DNA of 64,000 nucleotides from Cytobacillus purgationiresistens (GCF_030813235.1 NZ_JAUSUB010000003.1:62001-126000); one strand, 5' to 3'; positions 8,106 to 17,536 are shown, counted from the stretch's first letter. The notes: generated from the letters alone by a model not told the origin. Program-made: numbers and translations.

Positions 8106-10619
8106 TTAAACTCCACAGCAGTTTTTATATTTCTTTCCGCTGCCGCAAATACATGGATCATTACGACCAACATCCATTGGCTTCACTACCGGCTTTTTCT
8201 TAGCAGCCTTTCCGCCTTCATTTTCCTTCGGATTAACCGCTTGTCCCTTTGCTACCTCTTGGCGCTCGAGATTATTGCGGATTTCCGCTTTCATGACGTA
8301 CTTAGCTACATCCTCCTCAATCGCTGCAATCATGTTCTCAAACATGACAAATCCTTCTTGCTGATACTCGCGAAGAGGATCAATTTGTCCGTATGCACGA
8401 AGATGGATACCTTGGCGAAGCTGATCCATTGCATCGATATGATCAATCCATTTGGAGTCAACCGCTCTAAGCATAATAACCTTTTCAAACTCACGCATTT
8501 GATCAGGTTGCATATTCTCTTCTTTCTCATCATAACGCTCGATGATTTTAGCAAAAATCAATTCGGTTACTTCATCCGCTTCCTTGCCGCGAATGTCATC
8601 AACCTTGATATCGCCTTCTGGTAAAAGATTACCGTTCAGAAAATCAATCAAACCGGAATAATTCCATTGCTCATCCTCTTCTTGCTGAGAAGCAAAAGCG
8701 GCAACATTGCGAGTAAGAGATGAAGAAATCATTTTTTCAACGATTGCTCTTAGGTTCTCAGAATCAAGCACTTCATTTCTTTGCGTGTATAAAATCTCAC
8801 GCTGCTGACGAAGAACATCATCATAAGAAAGAAGCTGTTTACGTGCATCAAAGTTATTACCCTCAACACGCTTCTGAGCTGATTCAACCGCTTTGGATAC
8901 CATTTTACTTTGGATCGGCTGGGTATCATCCATACCTAAGCGCGACATCATGTTTTTCATATTATCTGAACCGAAACGACGCATTAGTTCATCTTCCATC
9001 GACAGATAGAATTGAGTAATACCAGGGTCCCCTTGACGTCCGGAACGACCACGCAGCTGGTTATCAATCCGTCTGCTCTCATGACGCTCCGTACCAAGCA
9101 CAGCTAGTCCGCCTAATTCCTTCACGCCTTTGCCTAATTTAATGTCAGTACCACGACCTGCCATGTTCGTTGCAATCGTAATCGCGCCTTGTGTACCTGC
9201 ATCCTGGATGATCTCTGCTTCACGTCCATGATTTTTCGCATTCAATACATTATGCGGAATACCTTTTTTCGTTAAGTACTTTGAAATAATTTCAGACGTT
9301 TCGATTGCAACCGTACCAACAAGCACCGGCTGACCTTTAAAATAGCGCCCGGCAATATCTTCAACAACCGCACGGAATTTCCCATCAGTGGATGAATAGA
9401 TTAAGTCGGCTTTGTCATCACGTGTGATTTCACGATTTGTCGGAATGCTCACCACATTCATATTATAAATATTGCGGAATTCCTCTTCCTCTGTTTTCGC
9501 CGTACCTGTCATACCTGAAAGCTTATCATACATACGGAAATAGTTCTGGAATGTAATCGATGCCAGTGTCATACTTTCATTTTGAATTTCCAGACCCTCT
9601 TTTGCTTCAATTGCCTGATGAAGACCATCACTATAACGACGGCCTTTCATTAAACGGCCTGTAAATTGGTCAACGATGATAATTTCTCCATCTTGTACAA
9701 CATAATCCACGTCATTATGCATGCTTGAATGTGCTTTCAATGCTTGCGTAATATGGTGATTCAAAGACACATGGGTCACATCAAACAGGTTATCGATGCC
9801 AAATGCCTGCTCAGCCTTCGTCATCCCATCCTCAGTCAGCTGTACCCCTTTGGTTTTTTCATCGTAAGTAAAATCTTCCTCTACCTTCAACCGGCTCACA
9901 AACGCATTAGCTTGAATATAAAGCTTTGTCGATTTTTGAGCAGACCCAGAGATAATTAACGGCGTACGCGCTTCATCAATTAAAATCGAGTCAACCTCAT
10001 CAATAACGGCAAAATTAAGCGGGCGCTGAACCTTTTGCTCTTTATAAAGCACCATATTATCGCGCAAATAATCGAAACCAAGTTCATTATTCGTGCTATA
10101 AGTGACATCAGCCGCATAAGCTGCCTGCTTTTCTTCTTTAGAAAGTCCATTTAAGTTTAAACCAACTGAAAGTCCTAAGAAGTCATATAACTGGCCCATT
10201 TCAGTCGCATCACGAGTAACCAAGTATTCATTGACAGTTACGACATGCACGCCTTTACCAGAGATTGCATTCAAGTAAACAGGCATCGTTGAAGTCAACG
10301 TTTTACCTTCCCCTGTTTTCATCTCTGAGATATTTCCTTCATGAAGTGCAGCGCCCCCCATTAATTGCACGGGATATGGGTATAAGCCAAGCACGCGCTT
10401 AGCCGCTTCACGCACAACCGCAAATGCTTCCTCCAGCATTTGATCAAGTGTTTCACCTTTTTGATAACGGGCTTTGAACTCTTCTGTTTTTGCACGAATT
10501 TCATCATCCGTTAAGCTTTCCATACTAGAAGCCAATGCCTCAATTTTTTCAGCTGTTTTAGTTAGGCGTTTTAGTTCGCGTTTATTTAGATCGAAAACCT
10601 TATTTAAAATCCCAAGCAT
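8106..10619 (-). CDS. secA: Preprotein translocase ATPase SecA (housekeeping SecA1)
   Basis: SecA is the motor ATPase that drives proteins through SecYEG. It is 837 aa, the normal length. Walker A is MKTGEGKT (K106), Walker B is [13 protein letters not shown], and the second helicase lobe has [10 protein letters not shown] and [10 protein letters not shown]. The C-terminal SEC-C zinc site [13 protein letters not shown] is present, which marks it as the main SecA. GGAG lies 7 nt before the ATG. The gene is intact, in contrast to the broken paralogue at 58556-60893. Confidence 0.98.
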   Translation of the reverse strand: MLGILNKVFDLNKRELKRLTKTAEKIEALASSMESLTDDEIRAKTEEFKARYQKGETLDQMLEEAFAVVREAAKRVLGLYPYPVQLMGGAALHEGNISEMKTGEGKTLTSTMPVYLNAISGKGVHVVTVNEYLVTRDATEMGQLYDFLGLSVGLNLNGLSKEEKQAAYAADVTYSTNNELGFDYLRDNMVLYKEQKVQRPLNFAVIDEVDSILIDEARTPLIISGSAQKSTKLYIQANAFVSRLKVEEDFTYDEKTKGVQLTEDGMTKAEQAFGIDNLFDVTHVSLNHHITQALKAHSSMHNDVDYVVQDGEIIIVDQFTGRLMKGRRYSDGLHQAIEAKEGLEIQNESMTLASITFQNYFRMYDKLSGMTGTAKTEEEEFRNIYNMNVVSIPTNREITRDDKADLIYSSTDGKFRAVVEDIAGRYFKGQPVLVGTVAIETSEIISKYLTKKGIPHNVLNAKNHGREAEIIQDAGTQGAITIATNMAGRGTDIKLGKGVKELGGLAVLGTERHESRRIDNQLRGRSGRQGDPGITQFYLSMEDELMRRFGSDNMKNMMSRLGMDDTQPIQSKMVSKAVESAQKRVEGNNFDARKQLLSYDDVLRQQREILYTQRNEVLDSENLRAIVEKMISSSLTRNVAAFASQQEEDEQWNYSGLIDFLNGNLLPEGDIKVDDIRGKEADEVTELIFAKIIERYDEKEENMQPDQMREFEKVIMLRAVDSKWIDHIDAMDQLRQGIHLRAYGQIDPLREYQQEGFVMFENMIAAIEEDVAKYVMKAEIRNNLERQEVAKGQAVNPKENEGGKAAKKKPVVKPMDVGRNDPCICGSGKKYKNCCGV

Positions 10620-10987
10620 ATAAAACGCTCCTTTATATTGGACAAATATATTTTCATAAAATATTTTTTAAAAATCATGATATACCTTTTAATATTACCA
10701 CTTCCAAAAGGGGGAGACAACTTTTGTCAGTTGCGGAGAGAAGATATTTATGAGTTGGCATTTCTACCATATCACTTGAAACACCTTCTATCGTTTAGAA
10801 ATAATCATCTTGTTATTGTTCAGATTAATTAATCCATTTAAAGTTTATTTAAACATTGCCAAGTACAAAGGAACACACAAAGCCTTTAGTGATAGATTAA
10901 AATTTTTCACTTAGATCCGAAATTCTTTTTCCCCACCTCAAGGTTTAATTAGAGAAAAATCATTCTTAATGATTGCATCACGCCGAT
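10620..10987. other. Upstream region of secA
   Basis: This 368-bp AT-rich gap holds the candidate secA promoter at 10692-10720 and no other gene. The part beyond 10850 shows nothing I can name. Confidence 0.6.
10692..10720 (-). promoter_or_regulatory. Candidate secA promoter with overlapping palindrome
   Basis: The minus strand reads TTGTCT, 17 nt, TAATAT, with an extended -10 TG. The -35 lies inside GACAAAAGTTGTC, a palindrome of GACAA arms around 3 nt at about 10716-10728, which could be an operator. Confidence 0.45.
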
Positions 10988-11239
10988 TTAAGTAAGCTTT
11001 TTTTGCACAACTCTTAATAGCGAGACCATTAAAAGGCTGACCAATACTCCAGCAAGCGCATACCAGCCAACAATAAAAATCAAAAAAATATAAACAAAGA
11101 AACCGATGAAGAAAACGGAATAAATAAGGCTGCATATCATATTGAACAATTGCAATTGCATAATTCTACCTTTTTCTTCTTCAGTTGAATCACCCGCTTT
11201 TTTCAACTGTGCCAAAAAATGGAACTCCCGTATCAACAC
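10988..11239 (-). CDS. Small two-helix membrane protein, unknown function
   Basis: The frame has 83 aa. A charged N-terminal part (about 1-27) is followed by two hydrophobic helices (about 30-52 and 56-75) and a basic tail RVVQKKLT. The only start for the full frame is GTG 11239, which has no ribosome site of its own. A strong CGGAGG sits further up, before an ATG that makes a 7-codon peptide ending in TAG; that TAG overlaps the GTG (TAGTG), so coupled re-initiation is possible. An internal ATG (MQLQLFN) with AAGGT upstream is the alternative. I do not recognise the family. Confidence 0.55.
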   Translation of the reverse strand: MLIREFHFLAQLKKAGDSTEEEKGRIMQLQLFNMICSLIYSVFFIGFFVYIFLIFIVGWYALAGVLVSLLMVSLLRVVQKKLT

Positions 11240-11340
11240 TAGGTAGGTTCGAAAAACAACATAATCTCAAAACCTCCGTATTTTCTCCAATTCATTTCAC
11301 TATTACACGGGTTTTTAAAAAACGGTTTATTTATATACAA

Positions 11341-11382
11341 AAAAGAGCAAATAGAAAACTTATCGTTTTCCTTCGCTCTTTT
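11341..11382 (-). terminator. Terminator of the SEC-C protein gene
   Basis: The outer stem AAAAGAGC / GCTCTTTT encloses an inner GAAAAC / GTTTTC, followed on the minus strand by a T-run. Confidence 0.75.
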
Positions 11383-11385
11383 CGC

Positions 11386-12450
11386 TTATACCAATTCTTT
11401 AGATTGATTCAGTAAATCCTCTATCAAGTCTTCCACTTGCGTATGAATATCTTTGTAGTAGCTTGATACTCTGCTAGCGGATAGTCCGTATTTTTCACCA
11501 AGCTCTTTCTGTGTCAGCTGCTCCTTAGTTGGGGCAACCATAGATACAAGATAACGGAGCGCCGCAACATAGTTGCCAGGTTTCTGAATACGTTTATTCG
11601 TTTTCTTACAGAAATCAACCCAGACACCAATGCCAAGATTAATGATCCATTGGAGTTCGCCTGCTCCTTCCATGTCCTTCTCGAACTGGGAAGCAACTTC
11701 CTTTGCGCCTTCACTTGGCCACTCATAAGACTCCATATCAACACTCGCGGCAGCCTGTGGGGTCTTATGCATCAATTCTAGAAAGCGATCTGCTAAGAAT
11801 TGATGTGGATGTCGATAGCCTGACTCTGCGTATTCTGACTTAATGAATCCGTCGTAATCCGCTGCTTGGCCTTCAGAGATTTCAAATAAACATGGGAAAG
11901 CGGTATATTTCGCTTCATAAGGAAGTAAAATACCGAATGCAAACCATCCTTCTTCAAAATCACTCATTTGCTCAGAAAGGGCGATGCTATATGATTGACT
12001 TGTCAAAGCATCGATGAACTGAATATCTTTCCCTTCAAGGCCAACAACCTTTCCTGCAACTGGAATAGCCGTAGTCCAGGATTGTAAGATTTCTTGAAGT
12101 CTTGGACGTACGATGGAAGGAAGCTTATAATGAATGAACTTTTGCAAAATGGTTTCGCCGTCGTCTAGCGGCATGAAATGGATATACCAAAACGGCTGCA
12201 TAAACTCAAAGAATTCCTTATCCTCTTCATCTGTTTCAGTTAATTTAGTCATTAAAGTTTGATACTCTTGCTTCATTGCATTGCCGTATCTTTGATAAGC
12301 AAAAATACGCAATTCTTTTTGCAGCTCAAAGATCTCACTATCAATTAACTCTGTAATGGATACGGTTTCTTTTTTTTCGCAGCACTTCTTATACTTCTTC
12401 CCGCTGCCGCATGGACACGGTTCGTTTCTGCTCACTTTAGCTGTTTGCAA
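11386..12450 (-). CDS. SEC-C zinc-motif protein with C-terminal helix-turn-helix-like region
   Basis: This is a 354-aa protein of unknown role. The N-terminus (residues about 7-25) carries [13 protein letters not shown], nearly the same as the SEC-C zinc site at the end of SecA, two genes away. The middle (about 40-290) is an alpha/beta region I cannot name. The C-terminus (about 310-345) has a YGLSASRVSSYYKDI segment that resembles a helix-turn-helix. The start is TTG with GGAG 8 nt upstream. SEC-C motifs bind zinc and in SecA contact SecB or ribosomes; whether this protein joins protein export is only a suggestion from sequence and location. Confidence 0.75.
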   Translation of the reverse strand: MQTAKVSRNEPCPCGSGKKYKKCCEKKETVSITELIDSEIFELQKELRIFAYQRYGNAMKQEYQTLMTKLTETDEEDKEFFEFMQPFWYIHFMPLDDGETILQKFIHYKLPSIVRPRLQEILQSWTTAIPVAGKVVGLEGKDIQFIDALTSQSYSIALSEQMSDFEEGWFAFGILLPYEAKYTAFPCLFEISEGQAADYDGFIKSEYAESGYRHPHQFLADRFLELMHKTPQAAASVDMESYEWPSEGAKEVASQFEKDMEGAGELQWIINLGIGVWVDFCKKTNKRIQKPGNYVAALRYLVSMVAPTKEQLTQKELGEKYGLSASRVSSYYKDIHTQVEDLIEDLLNQSKELV

Positions 12451-12638
12451 TATATATTCTCCTCTCGTAATCTCGGACCAGCATCTAATCTATTATTTAT
12501 ATCTTTATATATTCTCATCGTTCTGGTTCCAATTCCTTATTTTCCAATAAGATTTATCGCTCTATTATAGTAACATCAATCATTCATCGCGGTCATTTAA
12601 TAGAAAATTTAAAAATATGTGACGATTATTATTAAGAA

Positions 12639-12667
12639 TTGTCAACTTCAGCCACAACCGTTATGAT
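12639..12667 (+). promoter_or_regulatory. Sigma-A promoter of the DUF1232 gene
   Basis: TTGTCA, 17 nt, TATGAT: one mismatch in each hexamer and ideal spacing, 40 nt upstream of the start codon. Confidence 0.75.
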
Positions 12668-12707
12668 GGTATCACAGCAATACAGACATCGGAAAGGAAG
12701 ATGAACC

Positions 12708-12989
12708 ATGAAGAAGTTCTTCAAAAGAATCAAATTCGTCTTTACTTTTTGGCGCTTCATCCCTTTTTTAATAGACTATTTATTCGCTAAAGAATTATCC
12801 ATATGGAAAAAAGTGCTCCCGCTTGCCATATCTATCGTCTACATCGTCATACCGATTGACTTGATACCGGACTTCTTGTTCTTCTTTGGCTATACCGACG
12901 ATATATTATTTACCACATTCCTTTTACAAACCATGGTGAAATACGCACCTGACCGGTTGAAGGAAAAATATGAGCTTTTGATGAAATAA
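12708..12989 (+). CDS. DUF1232 (YkvA-family) small membrane protein
   Basis: This 93-aa protein carries the DUF1232 hallmark IPIDLIPDFLFFFGYTDD (about 48-65), next to hydrophobic segments at about 12-27 and 35-50. The family is widespread and of unknown function. It has a good sigma-A promoter, a GGAAG ribosome site before the ATG, and a bidirectional terminator shared with hpf. It is a single plus-strand gene among minus-strand neighbours. Confidence 0.85.
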   Translation: MKKFFKRIKFVFTFWRFIPFLIDYLFAKELSIWKKVLPLAISIVYIVIPIDLIPDFLFFFGYTDDILFTTFLLQTMVKYAPDRLKEKYELLMK

Positions 12990-13008
12990 TAGGATAAAAA
13001 TCACACAA

Positions 13009-13038
13009 TAAAACCCCCGCCTTTAAGCGGGGGTTTTA
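13009..13038. terminator. Bidirectional terminator between DUF1232 gene and hpf
   Basis: A perfect 12-bp stem TAAAACCCCCGC / GCGGGGGTTTTA with a 6-nt loop serves both converging genes. Confidence 0.9.
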
Positions 13039-13041
13039 TCA

Positions 13042-13593
13042 TTATTGCGCTTCAATCAATCCATAGCGCCCGTCTTTACGCTTATAAACAACATTCGTTA
13101 AGCTCGTCGCCGCATTCGTAAATACGAAGAAGCTATGACCAAGCATATTCATTTGCAGAATCGCCTCTTCACTGTCCATCGGCTTGAGGTCGAAGTGCTT
13201 CTGTCTTACCACTTCAAGATCATTATCCTCTTCCTCAGGATGCTCACCTGGCTCCTCAAGGGTAGCAAACATTTCATTCAGGCTTCCCTTTTCACGGAAC
13301 TTTCGGTTCACCTTCGTTTTATGCTTGCGAATTTGCCGCTCCAACTTATCATTGATTAAATCAATCGCAGCATACATATCATTATGAACTTCCTCTGCAC
13401 GAAGCACCAAGTTCTGCATTGGAATCGTTACTTCGACTTTAGATGTTTTATCATTATTGGTTTTCAAGTTTACATTTACATTTACATTAGGAGTTTCAGT
13501 AAAATATCTTTCCAACTTCGTGATCTTCTTCTCCACATAATCTCTAATTGCTGGAGTTACCTCAATGTTTTCACCCCGAATGTTATAATTCAT
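13042..13593 (-). CDS. hpf: Ribosome hibernation promoting factor, long form
   Basis: Long HPF dimerises 70S ribosomes into inactive 100S particles. The 183-aa protein has an N-terminal S30AE domain (about 1-100), a charged linker (about 105-125) and the C-terminal dimerisation domain (about 128-183) with KPMDSEEAILQMNMLGHSFFVF. AAGGAGGAG precedes the ATG. Upstream there is a sigma-B-like promoter (13710-13735), in line with stress control of the B. subtilis orthologue YvyD. Confidence 0.95.
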   Translation of the reverse strand: MNYNIRGENIEVTPAIRDYVEKKITKLERYFTETPNVNVNVNLKTNNDKTSKVEVTIPMQNLVLRAEEVHNDMYAAIDLINDKLERQIRKHKTKVNRKFREKGSLNEMFATLEEPGEHPEEEDNDLEVVRQKHFDLKPMDSEEAILQMNMLGHSFFVFTNAATSLTNVVYKRKDGRYGLIEAQ

Positions 13594-13709
13594 AAGTGAA
13601 CTCCTCCTTCTCTATTGTACTGGCCGCCTTCACCTTTCAGCGCTTGTCCAGCGCGTCTGCGAAATTTAGCCCAGTCTTATGAAATTAAGACTATGGTTAT
13701 ACTTCTATA

Positions 13710-13735
13710 CTACCCGTTAAAAGTCCTTCTGAAAC
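13710..13735 (-). promoter_or_regulatory. Sigma-B-type promoter of hpf
   Basis: The minus strand has GTTTCA, 14 nt, GGGTAG. Against the sigma-B consensus GTTTAA-N12-15-GGGTAT each element has one mismatch. B. subtilis yvyD is known to be a sigma-B target. Confidence 0.65.
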
Positions 13736-13785
13736 TATTCGACACAATTCTAAAAAATTCTTTCTTTAATAACTCAGCCAACACA

Positions 13786-13831
13786 AATAACCCGCCGTTT
13801 GTTAATCGTTCAAAACAAACAGCGGGTTATT
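13786..13831 (-). terminator. Terminator at the end of the fliD-fliT operon
   Basis: A long stem AATAACCCGC-GTTTGTT / AACAAAC-GCGGGTTATT with one mismatch abuts the last stop codon. The T-run is short. Confidence 0.7.
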
Positions 13832-14220
13832 CAAGAAACAATATAAGGTTTTAATTCACGATCTATCATCCGATGCCAGGCAGCAAAAACAGGATAAAAC
13901 TGCTCGCGAATCACCATTTGCTTCACATGAGCATCCTCAAACTTCCATTCGACTTCCTCTGCTTTTTCCAAGACTGCATCAAAAACATCTAAAATCTGCA
14001 TAATTGAGTCATTTTCAGGAAATAAGTTCATCAACTGCTCATTCACACTTACGATCTGCGAGAACGAATCAAAAATATTCACGAGCAGCTGATCGCCATC
14101 GGTTTTATCCAAGTCTGTAAAACTCTCCACTACATACTCGAACCCTTCTTCAACCGAGTTAAGTGCTGAACAATATTCCCTGACAAGCAGATACTGTTCC
14201 TCTGTTAACAATGGTGTCAC
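13831..14220 (-). CDS. Unknown acidic protein, last gene of the fliD operon
   Basis: The 129-aa product is acidic, mostly helical and soluble, with no signal peptide or membrane segment. It starts with GTG directly after the fliT stop (TAGGTG), so it should be translated together with FliT. I do not recognise a domain. Its place after fliD, fliS and fliT suggests a late flagellar role such as a chaperone, but nothing in the sequence proves it. Confidence 0.6.
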   Translation of the reverse strand: MTPLLTEEQYLLVREYCSALNSVEEGFEYVVESFTDLDKTDGDQLLVNIFDSFSQIVSVNEQLMNLFPENDSIMQILDVFDAVLEKAEEVEWKFEDAHVKQMVIREQFYPVFAAWHRMIDRELKPYIVS

Positions 14221-14571
14221 CTAGTTTCTTTTATCATAGAATGTACCGTCATGCTGCTGAACGGATTGGTAAGGGTTTGCGTAGTGTTTCTTTTTTTCAC
14301 GCTGAAGCTTGAGTTGTTTAATATCCTCTTTAATCAACGCCTGATGAGCCTGCAGTATGCGATGTATCTCTTGATCCTGCTGAATAAGCTGCTCTTTCAA
14401 ACGGTTTGCCTCCGCATTGGCAAATTCGATTAAAGGCAGCATCTCTCCGCGTTCTTCAAGAAATTGCTCCGTCGCTGATATATACTCTTCCCGTCCATCT
14501 TCAGGCAGACCGGTTTGCAGATGTATTAAAAAGGCAGCATTACATCGTAACAAATCATTGGCCCCTGCCAT
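14221..14571 (-). CDS. fliT: Flagellar protein FliT-like
   Basis: A small helical, charged protein of 116 aa in the position of fliT after fliS. FliT-type proteins act as export chaperones for FliD. The C-terminal part is a strongly charged helix (about 55-95) that ends in a YANPYQS-type tail. Its ATG overlaps the fliS stop (TAATG). The assignment rests on gene order and general shape, since FliT proteins are poorly conserved. Confidence 0.72.
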   Translation of the reverse strand: MAGANDLLRCNAAFLIHLQTGLPEDGREEYISATEQFLEERGEMLPLIEFANAEANRLKEQLIQQDQEIHRILQAHQALIKEDIKQLKLQREKKKHYANPYQSVQQHDGTFYDKRN

Positions 14572-14966
14572 TAGCGTTCACTTCCGATTACTTGCAGTTT
14601 CTTTTGATTAGCCATCATTTCTTTCCAGGTATTGCGCAAATCAAGCACCATGCTCTCAGCCTCGCCCAAAGCCGATAAATCACTATGCGTATTCGCATCA
14701 ATTAACCTTCTTAAAATAAAATCGTATATACGCATCAAGTCCGCTGACATCGCCACATCATTATTCAACGTAACCATGAATTCTTGAATGATATCCTGCG
14801 ATTTCTGGATATATTCATTTCTTTTCTCCACCTCAGACTGTTCAATCGCCCTCTTCGCAAGACTAATAAACTTCAGACAGCCATTATAAAGCATAAGCGC
14901 AAGCTCTGCAGGCGTTGCCGTATTCACAGAGGCTTGCTGGTACTTCTGATATGGATTCACTGCCAT
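14571..14966 (-). CDS. fliS: Flagellin export chaperone FliS
   Basis: FliS binds the C-terminus of flagellin in the cytoplasm and prevents early polymerisation. In Bacillus it also takes part in the FliW-CsrA-flagellin circuit. The 131-aa protein has the family N-terminus NPYQKYQQASVNTATPAEL and LMLYNGCLKFI helix. AAGGAG precedes the ATG, 16 nt after the fliD stop. Confidence 0.95.
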   Translation of the reverse strand: MAVNPYQKYQQASVNTATPAELALMLYNGCLKFISLAKRAIEQSEVEKRNEYIQKSQDIIQEFMVTLNNDVAMSADLMRIYDFILRRLIDANTHSDLSALGEAESMVLDLRNTWKEMMANQKKLQVIGSER

Positions 14967-14982
14967 ACTTTCACTCCTTCAA

Positions 14983-17079
14983 TTAAGACGAATATCCGAA
15001 TTGAGACATCATATAGTTCATTTGCTCATTCATTTTCTGCATGTTTTTTTCCATAGAAGAAAACTGCGTCCAATATCTTTGCTCTTTTTCCTTTAGCCTT
15101 GCTTCCATTGTAACGATACGTGAATTGATATCATCGAGGTTTTTTCCGATTGTGAACTGGCTGTTGGTTTTAGATCCATTGCCGGCTCTTTCAGTTATAT
15201 TATTCATCGCTTGATCTACAGAGTTACGCAATCGACGCGATATCCCTTGTTCCCCTGGTGTTTCTCCATCTGCTGCAAATAGATTATACACTGCGTCAGG
15301 ATCTTTTTCTAAAGCTTCCTTTAGCTTATCTTCATTAATCTCAAGCTTTCCTCCATCAAGATAATTCTTTGTTGTGTTAATTCCAATGGTCGACAACTGA
15401 TTATAATCACTTGTAGCACTATTAAGAGGAGTATAAAAATCCATTCTCATTTTACTTAACAGACTATTTAACTGCTGGTCAGAACGCAGCAAGCCGCTTT
15501 TGGCTTTTTCCTCCCAGCGCTCCACTTCTTTATCAGAAAGGGAATCTCTTTCCTCTTTCGACAAAGGTGCATAGTCTCTATACTTTTCTTCCTTCAATTT
15601 CCCTTGTAAATTATCTATCAACTCATTATACTTTTTAACGAATTCTTTGATATTATCAATGGCCTTAGATGTGTCATTTGTGATTGAGATAGAAACAGGC
15701 GGATCTCCTAAATCAGTATCAAACTTATCTTTTAAATTAAATGTTACCCCGCTGATCGTAAAGGTGTTAGAAGATCGTTCAGTTTCTAAACCATTAAGGA
15801 CAAATTTCGCATTGTCGCCACCGGTTTCATTTTGTTCGGATAGCTTCAGTCCAATATTTAAAAAACTGCTATTGTGAAAATTAATTTCTTTTCCGCCTGA
15901 ATTATAATCCCCAGTTTCATTTCTTGACATCGTGATCTTATCAGATTGTTCATCGTAAAATACATTCAAGCCTAGTTTAGAAGAATTTATCTTATTAATG
16001 ACAGATGTCAATGAATCTCTTCCATCGAATCTAAACGATTCAGTAACTTCCCCTTTTGATGTTTGAGTTGTCATATCTATCTCAAAGTATTTATGATGAT
16101 AAGAAACTTCAGCTCTTGAACCAGGTTCTAATTCCTTGCCGAAAGTAACTTTTCCTGTTTCTTGGTCAACGTAAAATTCATTTTCTCCTAGGTTATCTGG
16201 GCTCGCCGCTTTAGTAAAAGTCTCAGACTTAACTATGGGATTACCGTCATCATCTTTAATGACTTTTCCATCTTCGTCCCTTTCATTCCATGAAAAAGTT
16301 ATTTCATTTCCTATGTCCGTAATGCCAACATGCGAAAGCCGCACTTCTTTTATATTAGCAGATGAGATAGAAATGGTATCTTTATGAATTCCTGTATACT
16401 CAACATCAATTTTGCTGCCGGCAGCAATTTGCTTGCTAAAAGTCATTTTTCCAGTTGATTGATCAATAAAAACTTGATTTTGCTCATTATCTAAGTCTTC
16501 TAAATTACTCACTACCGAAAATGCCTCGCCAGAAACGCTAATGCTTGTAACCGTTTCAACAGCGCTTGATCCCAATTTCTTTAAGTTAAATTCTTTTCCA
16601 GCTTTATCGACAGAAAGAGACTCCTTAATACCAGTGCCTGTATCCTTCCATTCAAAAGCGCCATCTTGAAATTTATCTTGAGATTCATAGAGTCTTGCAG
16701 TTGAGTTAATTTTATTATTGCTATCTTTAGAAACTCCATTGGAGCTAGAATTCGTTGCAGATGTTGCCAATTGAGTAACCTTCGACATGGTAAAAGAGGC
16801 ATTTCCGGCAGACGCTATCGCTGTTGCCGTCACTTTATTCGAGTTTGAAGAGCTTGTCACCTTTGATAAAAAAGTAGATTGCAAACGCATATTGAGCGTC
16901 ATATCACGAAACGAATTCAGCTGCAGATTGATGTCGCGATAGGCATCCCTCTGCCATTCCAATGTTTGTTTCTTTTGATTCAGTTTATCAACAGGAAGTC
17001 GCTGCGCCCGCATCATATCATTAATTAGGCTTTGTGTATCAAGTCCCGACGCTAACCCGCCTATACGAAAATTCGCCAT
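14983..17079 (-). CDS. fliD: Flagellar cap protein FliD, enlarged
   Basis: FliD is the hook-associated cap under which flagellin is added. Here it has 698 aa against about 500 in B. subtilis. The conserved N-terminus (FRIGGLASGLDTQSLIND) and the helical C-terminus are intact. The extra length lies in about residues 130-350, where two similar beta modules can be seen: FIDQSTGKMTF near 215 and FYVDQETGKVTF near 310, each followed by a G-S-x5-Y end. I chose ATG 17079 with GAAGGGA upstream rather than a TTG seven codons earlier. Confidence 0.93.
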   Translation of the reverse strand: MANFRIGGLASGLDTQSLINDMMRAQRLPVDKLNQKKQTLEWQRDAYRDINLQLNSFRDMTLNMRLQSTFLSKVTSSSNSNKVTATAIASAGNASFTMSKVTQLATSATNSSSNGVSKDSNNKINSTARLYESQDKFQDGAFEWKDTGTGIKESLSVDKAGKEFNLKKLGSSAVETVTSISVSGEAFSVVSNLEDLDNEQNQVFIDQSTGKMTFSKQIAAGSKIDVEYTGIHKDTISISSANIKEVRLSHVGITDIGNEITFSWNERDEDGKVIKDDDGNPIVKSETFTKAASPDNLGENEFYVDQETGKVTFGKELEPGSRAEVSYHHKYFEIDMTTQTSKGEVTESFRFDGRDSLTSVINKINSSKLGLNVFYDEQSDKITMSRNETGDYNSGGKEINFHNSSFLNIGLKLSEQNETGGDNAKFVLNGLETERSSNTFTISGVTFNLKDKFDTDLGDPPVSISITNDTSKAIDNIKEFVKKYNELIDNLQGKLKEEKYRDYAPLSKEERDSLSDKEVERWEEKAKSGLLRSDQQLNSLLSKMRMDFYTPLNSATSDYNQLSTIGINTTKNYLDGGKLEINEDKLKEALEKDPDAVYNLFAADGETPGEQGISRRLRNSVDQAMNNITERAGNGSKTNSQFTIGKNLDDINSRIVTMEARLKEKEQRYWTQFSSMEKNMQKMNEQMNYMMSQFGYSS

Positions 17080-17185
17080 ATTATCCGTCCCTTCTTCCAA
17101 TCCTTATCTACTCATTATATCGGCTTGCTTCTAGTGATTTGAAGAAAAAAATAAAGAAGAGCGCTAGACTCTTCTTTAAAGACAT

Positions 17186-17536
17186 TTATGCTTTTTTATC
17201 AATCATCAATCCTTGAAACTCCGTCATCTTAGCTATCATATCAAGAAAGTCTTTTGGCGGGATTTCACGCACAACCTCTTTGGTCATAGAATCCACTACC
17301 TCAACATAGTAGCGATCCAGATCCTCATGCAGCTGAAATTTAACCGAGGTAAAGCTATGTTCAAACCGCTCATTCAATTCATTTACCTTTGATTCCACAT
17401 AATCTTTTTTTGTTTCTTTTATTGATATTACAGCCTCTTTCTCTTTTTCCTCCACAGGTTGTTCTTTCTCAGGTCGCTCCATTCTAAATAATGAGGAAGA
17501 AATCGGCTTCATCAAAACCTCTGACTCTACTCTCAT
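17186..17536 (-). CDS. flaG: Flagellar protein FlaG (YvyC)
   Basis: A 116-aa FlaG-family protein with a charged, variable N-terminus (about 1-45) and the conserved domain (about 55-112) with FQLHEDLDRYYVEVVD and REIPPKDFLDMIAKM. FlaG proteins affect filament length; the mechanism is unclear. It is the first gene of flaG-fliD-fliS-fliT behind a sigma-D promoter. Confidence 0.92.
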   Translation of the reverse strand: MRVESEVLMKPISSSLFRMERPEKEQPVEEKEKEAVISIKETKKDYVESKVNELNERFEHSFTSVKFQLHEDLDRYYVEVVDSMTKEVVREIPPKDFLDMIAKMTEFQGLMIDKKA

